From: Mesorhizobium sp.
GTDB lineage: Bacteria; Pseudomonadota; Alphaproteobacteria; Rhizobiales; Rhizobiaceae
Reading direction: 5' to 3'
DNA length: 39,627 bases
Assembly: GCA_004020365.1 (NCBI GenBank)
Contig: SAQR01000057.1
Coordinates: 1-39,627 of the forward strand
Shown here in pieces: positions 27,479 through 34,378 of this stretch. Both the position numbers and the translations under genes were made by a program. The notes beneath the pieces were generated by a model. That model worked only from the letters and a program-made list of their open reading frames with translations, did no database searches and had not been told where the DNA came from. Within the stretch, counting starts at the first letter, position 1, and the number at the start of each line of letters is the position of its first letter.

Positions 27479-28027
27479 GTGGACCTGCTCGACCATCTGC
27501 GCCGCATGGCGCGCAACAATGTCTGGTCGAACGACCGCCTCTATCGCGCCGTGCTGCAGCTTGAGCCCGGCGAATTCGAAGCCAAGCGAACCAGCTTCTT
27601 TCCGTCGATCAAGGCAACGCTCAACCACATCCTGGCGGTCGATCATCTCTATCTCGATTTTCTCGAAGAGGGCGGCGTCGGCGCCGCGGCCCATGACGAT
27701 TTCCTGCCGTTCGATGAACCACAAGCGCTGTTTGCCGCCCAGGGCGCATCCGACCGGCGATTGATCGCCTTTTGCGATCATTTGTCGGCCGACGATCTCG
27801 ACCGCCGCGTCATCACTGACCGGCGGAAGGACGGAAAAATACCGGAGCGCATCGGCGATCTGCTCGCCCACCTCTTCATCCACGATATCCATCATCGCGG
27901 CCAGGTGCACGCCATGTTGTCCGGCACCTCGGTGAAACCGCCGCAGCTCGACGAGTTCTTCCTCGACTATGATCTGAAACTCAGGAAAGCGGAGGTCGAG
28001 CGGCTGGCGATTGATGGCGGCAATTAA
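27479..28027 (+). CDS. DinB-family protein
   Basis: A 182-residue four-helix DinB/YfiT-type protein. The start is probably the GTG at 27479 (VDLLDHLRRMARNNVW read with initiator Met); a GTG at 27470 is possible. Metal-ligand histidines are seen in IKATLNHILAVDHLY and LFIHDIHHRGQVHAML, which is the usual DinB arrangement. Some relatives are thiol-dependent S-transferases or maleylpyruvate-isomerase-like enzymes, so a role replacing the absent maleylacetoacetate isomerase is conceivable, but this is speculation. It ends in CAATTAATTG, a 10-bp palindrome spanning its stop codon. Confidence 0.85.
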   Translation: MDLLDHLRRMARNNVWSNDRLYRAVLQLEPGEFEAKRTSFFPSIKATLNHILAVDHLYLDFLEEGGVGAAAHDDFLPFDEPQALFAAQGASDRRLIAFCDHLSADDLDRRVITDRRKDGKIPERIGDLLAHLFIHDIHHRGQVHAMLSGTSVKPPQLDEFFLDYDLKLRKAEVERLAIDGGN

Positions 28028-28057
28028 TTGTCGTTACGAAAATTATTGACTTAATTA

Positions 28058-28317
28058 TTGTGGGTACATAAATGGGACGAACCGAAACGGTTGGCCACCA
28101 TCGAGAAGCACGGGTTGGATTTTGCCGCGCTGGATGACGAATTTTCCTTACGTCAACGATCCGGGCGGCCAAAACGCGTCGTCTTATGGCCATTGGGCGG
28201 ATGATTGACGGGATCGTTGCCGTGATCTTTGCCCGGCTCGGCTCCGAGGGCATCTCGATCATTTCGATACGCCCGGCCAACCCGAATGAAAGAAGGCTGT
28301 TCAATGACAAAACCTAA
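28058..28317 (+). pseudogene. brnT: BrnT toxin, frameshifted
   Basis: The frame from about 28058 reads WDEPKRLATIEKHGLDFAALDDEF, the start of BrnT split here for length, then goes out of frame. Homology resumes in another frame at FLTSTIRAAKTRRLMAIGRMI, then GIVAVIFARLGSEGISIISI and RPANPNERRLF, ending at TAA 28315-28317. The break is a T-run at 28142-28145: one more T would restore DDEFFLTST. BrnT is the RelE-fold ribonuclease toxin of the BrnTA type II system. The antitoxin gene overlaps its end by 14 bp as in normal brnTA operons. AATTATTG direct repeats upstream (about 28040-28060) may be the BrnA operator. Confidence 0.8.
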
Positions 28318-28615
28318 GCTGCAGGCAAAGTTCGAACCAGGGCGCGGCTACAGCAAGGAAGATTGGGATGCGGTTTCGGACAATCCGGAATGGACAGAGG
28401 AGGATTTTCGAAACGCTCGTCCCTTCGCTGAAGTTTTTCCGGACCTCGCCGAAAGCGTTCGCCGGTCGCGCGGGCGGCCGCCGCTTGACAATCCGAAGAA
28501 GCAGGTGACGCTCCGGCTCGATAGTGACGTGGTCGCCCGCTTTCGTGCCGGCGGGCCTGGCTGGCAAAGCCGTATCAACGACATTCTGCGCAAGGCCGCC
28601 GGCCTCACTAAGTAA
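28304..28615 (+). CDS. brnA: BrnA antitoxin
   Basis: A 103-residue BrnA-family antitoxin. The ATG at 28304 follows an AGAAGG ribosome-binding site and lies inside the end of brnT. The N-terminal part binds toxin (SKEDWDAVSDNPEWTEEDF, then NARPFAEVFPDL). The C-terminal ribbon-helix-helix has KKQVTLRLDSDVVARFRAGG and WQSRINDILRKAAGL, which bind DNA and repress the operon. The protein looks intact although its toxin gene is frameshifted, so it may persist as a stand-alone repressor. Confidence 0.9.
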   Translation: MTKPKLQAKFEPGRGYSKEDWDAVSDNPEWTEEDFRNARPFAEVFPDLAESVRRSRGRPPLDNPKKQVTLRLDSDVVARFRAGGPGWQSRINDILRKAAGLTK

Positions 28616-28658
28616 ACTTGGGTGCTTGGAGCTTGTCCCTCCGCCTACTGGTGCGACG

Positions 28659-28685
28659 TCATTGATTGGCGCACGTGTCCATCAT
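28659..28685 (-). pseudogene. Possible stub of a PIN-type toxin start
   Basis: An ATG overlaps the antitoxin stop codon in an ATGA arrangement typical of phd/vapB-toxin pairs. It opens MMDTCANQ and then stops. The beginning resembles the M-x-LDTCA start of VapC proteins. Only this stub remains before the brnA end. Short and therefore uncertain. Confidence 0.3.
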
Positions 28686-28906
28686 TTGAGATACCCGCCC
28701 CATTCAGGGCCGAGTTCGTCAAAGTCGTCAGCGATACGGATCTTGCCTTTCAAGGCGCCGATGCGAGGCAGGTGCTCGGCGGTTGCCGGCGGCACGAGGC
28801 GAGCCGCGACTTTGCCGTAGCGCGTGAGCACTATCTCCTCACCTGCTTCCGCACGCCTGACGAGTTCCGACAATTTGGCCTTGGCCTCGGCGACAGGAAT
28901 ATTCAT
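28682..28906 (-). CDS. Phd/YefM/VapB-type antitoxin, orphan
   Basis: A 74-residue antitoxin of the prevent-host-death type: MNIPVAEAKAKLSELVRRAE, then AGEEIVLTRYGKVAARLVP, followed by a C-terminal toxin-binding tail (IADDFDELGPEWGGYL). I chose the ATG at 28906; a GTG at 28924 is an alternative. No toxin gene follows on the minus strand: only a possible eight-codon stub overlaps its stop. It is next to the broken brnTA pair, so this gap between dinB and hppD has collected two damaged toxin-antitoxin modules. Confidence 0.85.
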   Translation of the reverse strand: MNIPVAEAKAKLSELVRRAEAGEEIVLTRYGKVAARLVPPATAEHLPRIGALKGKIRIADDFDELGPEWGGYLK

Positions 28907-28957
28907 GGCTAGAATCTGAGCCACAACTGATCCAACCGCAAGAGGTTAGGCCGCTGG

Positions 28958-30070
28958 CTACTCCGCCGCCTGCACCTTCAGCACGCCGCGCTTGATCTGG
29001 TCCTGCTCGATCGATTCGAACAGAGCGCGGAAATTGCCCTCGCCAAAACCCTCGTCGCCCTTCCTCTGGATGAATTCGAAGAAGATCGGCCCGATCACGG
29101 TTTTCGAGAAGATCTGCAGCAGGATCTTGGTCGTGCCGCCGTCGACCACGCCTTCGCCGTCGATCAGGATGCCGTGCTTTTTCATCCGTTCAATCGGCTC
29201 GTCATGGCCGTGCACGCGGGCATGGGACATCTCATAATAGGTTTCCGGCGGACCCGGCATGAACTTCAGCCCGTTGGCTGCCAGCCTGTCGGTGGCGCCG
29301 TAGATCTCGTCCGTGCCGACGGCGATGTGCTGGATGCCTTCGCCATTGTACTTCTTCAGATATTCGGCGATCTGGCTGGTGTCGTCCTTGGATTCGTTGA
29401 GCGGGATGCGGATCTTGCCGCAGGGCGAGGTGATGGCACGGCTGACCAGGCCGGTGATCTTGCCGTCGATGTCGAAGAAATGGATCTGCTTGAAGCCGAA
29501 CAGGTCGCGATAGAAATCCCACCACTTGTCCATGTTGCCGCGATAGACATTGTGGGTGAGGTGGTCGAGATAATAGAAGCCAACGCCTTCCGGCTTCGGG
29601 TCGCGCTCACCCAGCCAGTCGAACTCGGCGTCATAGGCCGAGCCTTTGTCGCCGTAGACCTCGATGAAATAAAGCAGCGAGCCGCCAATGCCGACGATCG
29701 CCGGCACATCGAGCGCCTTGTCGACGCCTTCATAGGGTGTAGCGCCCTTGGCGACAGCATGGTCGAACGCGTGCTTGGCATCGACCACCCGCCAGGCCAT
29801 CGAGGAAGCGCACGGGCCGTGCTTGTCGACGAATTTCATCGCATGCGAGCCGGGTTCGGCATTGACGACATAGTTGATGTCGCCCTGCCGCCAGACGGTG
29901 ATGTTCTTGGTGCGGTGCTTGGCCACCGGCACATAGCCCATGCGGGTAAAGAGCTCGGCGAGCTTTTCCGGTTCGGGATGCGCGAACTCGACGAATTCGA
30001 AGCCGTCGGTGCCGGCGGGATTGGCCTTGCTGATCTTTGCGGGCGGGGCGTCGTGCGGGAAGGGACCCAT
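28958..30070 (-). CDS. hppD: 4-hydroxyphenylpyruvate dioxygenase
   Basis: A 370-residue non-heme iron enzyme that converts 4-hydroxyphenylpyruvate to homogentisate, the substrate of HmgA. The start at 30070 (MGPFPHDAPPAKISK) follows GGAGGA. The two VOC domains are visible. Iron ligands are His in LDHLTHNVYRG, His in GEGIQHIAVGTDEIYG and Glu in GPIFFEFIQRKGDEGFGEGN. This last motif with the C-terminal helix (FRALFESIEQDQIKRG) is diagnostic. It is divergent from an Lrp-type regulator and transcribed toward the toxin-antitoxin remnants. Confidence 0.97.
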   Translation of the reverse strand: MGPFPHDAPPAKISKANPAGTDGFEFVEFAHPEPEKLAELFTRMGYVPVAKHRTKNITVWRQGDINYVVNAEPGSHAMKFVDKHGPCASSMAWRVVDAKHAFDHAVAKGATPYEGVDKALDVPAIVGIGGSLLYFIEVYGDKGSAYDAEFDWLGERDPKPEGVGFYYLDHLTHNVYRGNMDKWWDFYRDLFGFKQIHFFDIDGKITGLVSRAITSPCGKIRIPLNESKDDTSQIAEYLKKYNGEGIQHIAVGTDEIYGATDRLAANGLKFMPGPPETYYEMSHARVHGHDEPIERMKKHGILIDGEGVVDGGTTKILLQIFSKTVIGPIFFEFIQRKGDEGFGEGNFRALFESIEQDQIKRGVLKVQAAE

Positions 30071-30121
30071 GGCGTTATCCTCCAAACTGTTGGCGTGGCC
30101 GGGTAAGGCCACTTTTATATA

Positions 30122-30171
30122 ATTATAGCGCGCAGCAGGCGCATGGTGCTTGCATTCAAACGCTTTAAATG
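30122..30171. promoter_or_regulatory. hppD -10 box and Lrp-type palindrome
   Basis: On the minus strand TATAAT (30122-30127) is a consensus -10 for hppD; the matching -35 is weak. About 25 bp upstream lies CATTCAAACGCTTTAAATG (30153-30171), a 19-bp palindrome of the form CATTYAAA-N3-TTTRAATG. A weak -35 with such a palindrome nearby suggests activation by the divergent Lrp/AsnC regulator. Confidence 0.5.
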
Positions 30172-30212
30172 ATCGGCTGATGCGCGAACTGTGCACATGT
30201 CGGGACGAATCC

Positions 30213-30680
30213 ATGGATGATGCGCGCATCGACCAGTTTGACCGCAAGATAATGGCTCTCTTGCAGGGCGACGCACGGCTGACCAACAACGATTTGTCGG
30301 AGCGGGTGAACCTGTCGGCGTCGCAATGTTCGCGCCGCCGCCAGAAACTGGAGGAGGACGGCTATATCAGGGGCTATCGCGCGGTGCTCGACCGCGACAA
30401 GCTCGGCTTCTCGCTGGTCAACGTCATCTCGGTGACGCTCGCCACCCACAACCGCGACAATGCGCAGCGCTTCGGCGAGTTGGTGGCGCGGCTGCCGCAG
30501 GTGCAGGAGGCGCACGCGCTGACCGGCGAGATGGATTACATCCTGAAAGTGGTGACGCCCGACCTGAAATCGCTGTCGGAATTCGTCAACGGCGTGCTCC
30601 TGCCGCACGAATCCGTGCAGCATGTGAAGACGGCGATCGTGCTGGAGACGCTAAAGGAAACCGGCGCGCTGCCAATCTGA
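30213..30680 (+). CDS. Lrp/AsnC-family transcriptional regulator
   Basis: A 155-residue feast/famine regulator. The ATG at 30213 gives MDDARIDQFDRKIMALLQGD. The HTH is ARLTNNDLSERVNLSASQCS followed by RRRQKLEEDGYIRGYRAVLD. The C-terminal RAM domain includes VNVISVTLATHNRDNAQRF and ALTGEMDYILKVVTPDL. Being divergent from hppD, it is probably its regulator with tyrosine, phenylalanine or a pathway intermediate as effector. It ends 16 bp before the convergent DUF442 gene. Confidence 0.9.
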   Translation: MDDARIDQFDRKIMALLQGDARLTNNDLSERVNLSASQCSRRRQKLEEDGYIRGYRAVLDRDKLGFSLVNVISVTLATHNRDNAQRFGELVARLPQVQEAHALTGEMDYILKVVTPDLKSLSEFVNGVLLPHESVQHVKTAIVLETLKETGALPI

Positions 30681-30696
30681 CGGCGCACCGCCCTAG

Positions 30697-31035
30697 TCAG
30701 CCCTTCGACTGCTGGATCAGCCCAAAAAGGTTGGTGCAGCGCGCGCCGGAACGGCAATAGGCGAAGATCGGGCCTTCGAGTTCATCGAGCGCCTCTGCCT
30801 GGTCCTCGACATTTTGGGCCGTGATCTGACCGCTGATGACCGGGATGTAGCGAAAGGTAAGCCCGGCGGCCTCGACTGCCGCTTTGACCGTGTCCGCTGA
30901 AGGTTGGCCAGGCTGCTCGTCATCAGGCCGGTTGCAGATGACGCTCTTGAAGCCGGCGGCCTTGATGGCGGCGACCTCTTCCGGCTGGATCTGGCCGGAG
31001 ACCGAATAGTCCTCGCTGATCTGACGATATTCCAT
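30697..31035 (-). CDS. DUF442 / TIGR01244-type phosphatase-like sulfurtransferase-family protein
   Basis: A 112-residue single-domain protein of the DUF442 family, also found fused to metallo-beta-lactamases (Blh). It opens MEYRQISEDYSVSGQIQPEE. It has VICNRPDDEQPGQPS and the active loop YCRSGARC, with a cysteine and arginine as in rhodaneses and dual-specificity phosphatases. The start at 31035 was chosen over the longer frame because it matches the usual start of the family. In other rhizobia such proteins are linked to sulfide or persulfide handling; here the neighbours give no clue. Confidence 0.85.
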   Translation of the reverse strand: MEYRQISEDYSVSGQIQPEEVAAIKAAGFKSVICNRPDDEQPGQPSADTVKAAVEAAGLTFRYIPVISGQITAQNVEDQAEALDELEGPIFAYCRSGARCTNLFGLIQQSKG

Positions 31036-31186
31036 GTTTCCTCGCAAAACTGGTTTGGCCGCAGTCTTGCCACTCCCCGACGAGATCGGCAATCCGCGCA
31101 GCATGAAATCCCACTGCGCAGATAATTATTTTCGACGGAGAATCCAGCCGAGCTGACGCAGCATGGACAGCTCTCGTCTGTTGGGA

Positions 31187-32065
31187 TCAGGCGGTTCTGT
31201 GGCGGTGATGGATAATACGGGCGCGCAGGATGCCGCGCGTGCCGAACAGGATCGAGGCAAAATAGACAACGCCGGCCGACAGGATGATGGCCGGGCCGGA
31301 AGGCAGCGACACGTGGTAGGACAGAAGCAGCCCGGCGACGCAAGAGGCAAAGCCGATCAGCACCGCCAGCACGCACATCGGTTCGACGCGCATGGTCCAG
31401 AAGCGGGCGGCGGCCGCAGGCAGCATCATCAGCCCGACGGATAGCAGCGTGCCGAGCGCCTGGAAGCCGCCGACCAGGTTGAGCACGACGAGGCCGAGGA
31501 AGATGAAATGCACCGGGCTGCCCAGCCGGCTGACCGAACGCAGGAACAGCGGGTCGAGACATTCGGCGACCAGCGCCCGCCAGAAGATGGCGAGGCTGAC
31601 CAGTGTGACCAGCACGATGCCGCCGATCAGCGTCAGCGCTTCGTTGTTGAGTGCAAGCACTGTGCCGAACAGCACATGCATGAGATCGACGCTGGAGCCG
31701 CGGATCGACACCATCAGCACGCCGGTCGCCAGCGAAATCAGGTAGAAGGCCGCCATCGAAGCGTCCTCGCGCTGGATGGTGAAGCGCGAGACGGCGCCGG
31801 CGCCGAGCGCGACGATGATGCCGGCAATCAGCCCGCCGATGGTCATCGGCAGGATTTCTAGCCCATAAAACAGGAAACCGGCGGCAGCACCCGGCAGGAT
31901 GGCGTGGGCCATGGCGTCGCCGGAAAGGCTCATGCGCCGCAGCATCAGGAACACGCCGACCGGGCAGGCGCCCAGCGACAGCATCAGCGAGCCCGCAAGC
32001 GCCCGCTGCATGAAGGCGAATTCCGCGAACGGAGCGATGAGAAGACCGTAGAGCGTGTCCATCAT
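31187..32065 (-). CDS. Metal ABC transporter permease (ZnuB/AztB-like)
   Basis: A 292-residue ABC-3 family permease with about eight to nine membrane segments. Family motifs include MLRRMSLSGDAMAHAILPGAAAG (split), LMHVLFGTVLALNNEAL and GFQALGTLLSVGLMMLPAAAAR. The C-terminus is histidine-rich (IIHHRHRTA). Its start overlaps the ATPase gene stop by 4 bp (ATGA), so the two are translationally coupled. Zinc is the likely substrate from the His-rich partner and the Zur-like box; manganese is an alternative. A substrate-binding protein gene is not adjacent. Confidence 0.9.
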   Translation of the reverse strand: MMDTLYGLLIAPFAEFAFMQRALAGSLMLSLGACPVGVFLMLRRMSLSGDAMAHAILPGAAAGFLFYGLEILPMTIGGLIAGIIVALGAGAVSRFTIQREDASMAAFYLISLATGVLMVSIRGSSVDLMHVLFGTVLALNNEALTLIGGIVLVTLVSLAIFWRALVAECLDPLFLRSVSRLGSPVHFIFLGLVVLNLVGGFQALGTLLSVGLMMLPAAAARFWTMRVEPMCVLAVLIGFASCVAGLLLSYHVSLPSGPAIILSAGVVYFASILFGTRGILRARIIHHRHRTA

Positions 32066-32880
32066 GCTGCCCGCGGCCCCGAACCATGATGATGGTCCTG
32101 CCCATGGTGGTGACCATGGTCGTGATCGTGATCGCCGTGCTCATGGTTGTCGGACTCGCACCAGGGCGCGTTCTCCTCCCAGGCTTCGTGGAAGCGGCGC
32201 GCGCGCAACAGATTTTCCGGCCGCAGCGTTTCCCTGGTCTCGCCCCAAGCGATCGGCTGGCGCGCCAGCAGCAGCGTCTCGGGGAAATTCTGGCGCACCA
32301 GTTCCAGGTCGTGGACGACAACCAGGATGGTGCGTTCCTCGCCATGCCAGCGCTTGATCAGTGCGATCAGGTCGCCGACGGTCTTTGTATCGACGGCGTT
32401 GAACGGTTCGTCGAGAAGGATGAGATCGGCGTCCTGCAGCAGCACGCGGGCAAACAGCGTGCGCTGCAGCTGGCCGCCCGACAGGGTGTCGATCGGGCGC
32501 TTCTCGAAGCCGCCGAGGCCGACGGCCATCAGCGCCTGGCTGACCGAATCGCGATCTTCCCTGGTGTGGCGGCCGAGCAGCCCGCGCCGTGGCCATAGGC
32601 CGAGCGAAACCAGATCGACGACCCGGGCGGGAAAGGAGCGGTCGAGTTCCGACTGTTGCGGCAGATAAGCGGCGCGCACGCCGGACGCCCGGACAACCGT
32701 GCCGGCCATCGGCTTCAACACGCCGACGATACCCTTCATCAGGGTCGACTTGCCCGAGCCATTGGCGCCGACGACGGCAGTCAATGACCCGCGGCGGATC
32801 GTGCCATCGAGATGATGGATCGCCGGGTGGCTGTTGTAGCCCAGCGTCAGGTCGCGGAATGTCAGGCAGGTTTTGGTCAT
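32062..32880 (-). CDS. Metal ABC transporter ATP-binding protein with His-rich tail (ZnuC/AztA-like)
   Basis: A 272-residue ABC ATPase. Walker A is VVGANGSGKSTLMKG, the Q-loop is in AAYLPQQSELD, the signature is LSGGQLQRTLFAR, Walker B is LILLDEPFNAVD, and the switch histidine is in VVVHDLELV. The C-terminal about 30 residues are extremely rich in His and Asp (HEHGDHDHDHGHHHGQDHHH), which is typical of zinc-handling proteins and could act as a metal sensor or chelator. It is first in a two-gene operon with the permease. A Zur-like palindrome lies about 50 bp upstream of its start. Confidence 0.9.
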   Translation of the reverse strand: MTKTCLTFRDLTLGYNSHPAIHHLDGTIRRGSLTAVVGANGSGKSTLMKGIVGVLKPMAGTVVRASGVRAAYLPQQSELDRSFPARVVDLVSLGLWPRRGLLGRHTREDRDSVSQALMAVGLGGFEKRPIDTLSGGQLQRTLFARVLLQDADLILLDEPFNAVDTKTVGDLIALIKRWHGEERTILVVVHDLELVRQNFPETLLLARQPIAWGETRETLRPENLLRARRFHEAWEENAPWCESDNHEHGDHDHDHGHHHGQDHHHGSGPRAA

Positions 32881-32927
32881 GTGACGATCCGTGGGACACG
32901 ACTAATACGGCAGCGGCGGTGGATATG

Positions 32928-32943
32928 TGATGTTATTACATTA
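32928..32943. promoter_or_regulatory. Candidate Zur box
   Basis: TGATGTTATTACATTA is a near-palindrome with ATGT/ACAT arms, matching the style of alphaproteobacterial Zur operators. It lies 48 bp upstream of the ATPase start, which fits zinc-dependent repression of the transporter. Confidence 0.6.
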
Positions 32944-33105
32944 GTCAACAAGTCAATCCGGCGGAATTGCGGCGACCGGAGCAATTTGGCGTGTGCCTAT
33001 TTTTCGCCCCATGCCTGCTGGCTCAAGCGGATTTGCTCATGCAACCTTGCCCCCGGCGAACCGCGACTCTAAAGAGGCGCGACCCACAAAGGAAGGAAAC
33101 GTCCC

Positions 33106-33450
33106 ATGAGCATTCGTCGCATCGATGTTGGTCCACGCATGAGCCAGATCGTCATCCACGGCAACACCGTCTATCTGGCTGGTCAGGTCGGCGAACCCGG
33201 CGGAAACGTTGGCGCCCAGACCAGGGACATCCTGGCGGCCATCGACGAATTGCTGGCCAAGGCCGGCACCGACAAGACCAAGATCCTGCAGGCGATCATC
33301 TGGCTGGCCGACATGAGCACCTTTGCCGAGATGAACGCGGAATGGGACAAGTGGGTGCCACAGGGCCATACCCCGGCCCGCGCCACCGGCGAGGCCAAGC
33401 TTGCCGGGCCGGAATATCTGGTCGAGATTATTATTACTGCAGCGATTTGA
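33106..33450 (+). CDS. RidA/YjgF-family enamine/imine deaminase
   Basis: A 114-residue RidA-family protein. It contains GNTVYLAGQVGEPGGNVGAQ, TRDILAAIDELLAKAGTDKT, IIWLADMSTFAEMNAEWDKW and HTPARATGEAKLAGPEYLVE. The arginine of PARATGEA is the conserved carboxylate-binding residue of the family, and the terminal Glu is conserved in many members. RidA proteins hydrolyse reactive enamines/imines from PLP enzymes. AGGAAGG precedes the ATG at 33106. No operon partner; the 159-bp palindrome begins 10 bp after its stop. Confidence 0.9.
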   Translation: MSIRRIDVGPRMSQIVIHGNTVYLAGQVGEPGGNVGAQTRDILAAIDELLAKAGTDKTKILQAIIWLADMSTFAEMNAEWDKWVPQGHTPARATGEAKLAGPEYLVEIIITAAI

Positions 33451-33460
33451 GATGCGGCTT

Positions 33461-33619
33461 TAACCCTCCCCCTTGAGGGGAGGGTCGCGGAGCAAATGCC
33501 GCAGGGCGGCATTTTGCGAAGCGGGGTGGGGTCGGTGCCACCTCGCCGACCCCACCCCGTCTCGCAGTCTCTGCTTCGCTCCGACTGCTCGCCGACCCTC
33601 CCCTCGAGGGGGAGGGTTA
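33461..33619. repeat. Nested 159-bp palindromic element
   Basis: The outer arms (33461-33487 and 33593-33619) are 27-bp inverted repeats with one mismatch. They contain CCCTCCCC and AGGGGAGGG blocks that also fold on themselves. Inside, GGGGTGGGGTCGG near 33521-33534 pairs with CCGACCCCACCCC near 33546-33559. The whole could form a long cruciform. The last three bases supply the stop codon of hutC. It resembles dispersed rhizobial intergenic palindromes built from CTCCCCC/GGGGGAG. Confidence 0.8.
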
Positions 33620-34378
33620 CCCCTGCGAAGGCGTAAATCTTGCCACCAGCGTGTGGTTCTCGGCCGCATAGGTGAAACGGACATGGGTGACCGGGTGCTC
33701 GGCGCTCCATGTCCGTCGCTCGACCACCAGGCAGGGGGCGCCAGCCTCGATATCGAGTGCAGCCGCAATGTGTCCGTTGGCGGCGACGGCGCGGATGCGG
33801 TGTTCGGCGGCACTCCATGGCACGCGGGCGATCAGCCATGGCCCAGGCGCGACGGCAAAAAATTCCTCGTCGGCGGCCTCGGCGACAGCGGCCAGGTTGA
33901 TCAGCCGCTGTTCGTGGGCGAACGGCCGCTTGCCGGCGAAATGCCGGCATTCCAGCGCCAGCACCGGCCCGTTGGATTGGAGTTCCAGCAAGGTGCGATC
34001 CTCGGCGCTGCTGCGCCTTTTATGGCGTGCCACACGCTCGTAGCGATAGGGCAGGCCGAGCGCCTCGACCTCGATCCTGATGTCATGGATTTCCAACACC
34101 GCGGCTTGCGACTGCGGCCGCCGGACAAAGCTGCCAGAGCGGCGGCGGCGCTCTATCAGCCCGGCCTTGGCAAGCTGCGACAGCGCCTTGTTCACCGTCA
34201 TGCGCGAACATTTGTACTCGGCCGTCAGTTCGTGCTCGAACGGGATGCGGTGGCCGGGCGCCCAGGCGCCGGACAAGATGCGTTCGCTGATGTCGGACAG
34301 GATGCGTTGATGCAGCGAGAGAGGCTCGCCGCCGTCCGCATCCCCGCCGTCCACATCCATTGTCTGGATCATGCTCAT
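33617..34378 (-). CDS. hutC: Histidine utilisation repressor (GntR/HutC family)
   Basis: A 253-residue GntR-family repressor of the HutC subfamily. The start at 34378 overlaps the hutF stop (ATGA). The winged HTH is near residues 18-85 (ILSGAWAPGHRIPFEHELTA, then CSRMTVNKALSQLAKAGLIE). The UTRA ligand domain follows, with LALECRHFAGKRPFAHEQRL and CLVVERRTWSAEHPVTHVRF. HutC is released from DNA by urocanate. A TGTA-N2-TACA palindrome between hutF and hutI is its probable site. The stop codon is formed by the edge of the adjoining palindromic element, so the original end of the gene may have been slightly changed. Confidence 0.95.
   Translation of the reverse strand: MSMIQTMDVDGGDADGGEPLSLHQRILSDISERILSGAWAPGHRIPFEHELTAEYKCSRMTVNKALSQLAKAGLIERRRRSGSFVRRPQSQAAVLEIHDIRIEVEALGLPYRYERVARHKRRSSAEDRTLLELQSNGPVLALECRHFAGKRPFAHEQRLINLAAVAEAADEEFFAVAPGPWLIARVPWSAAEHRIRAVAANGHIAAALDIEAGAPCLVVERRTWSAEHPVTHVRFTYAAENHTLVARFTPSQG

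Noticed and set aside
30717-32345. 542-codon minus-strand frame across the DUF442 and permease genes
   Set aside because: It is out of frame with the recognised permease and DUF442 proteins and has no domain of its own.
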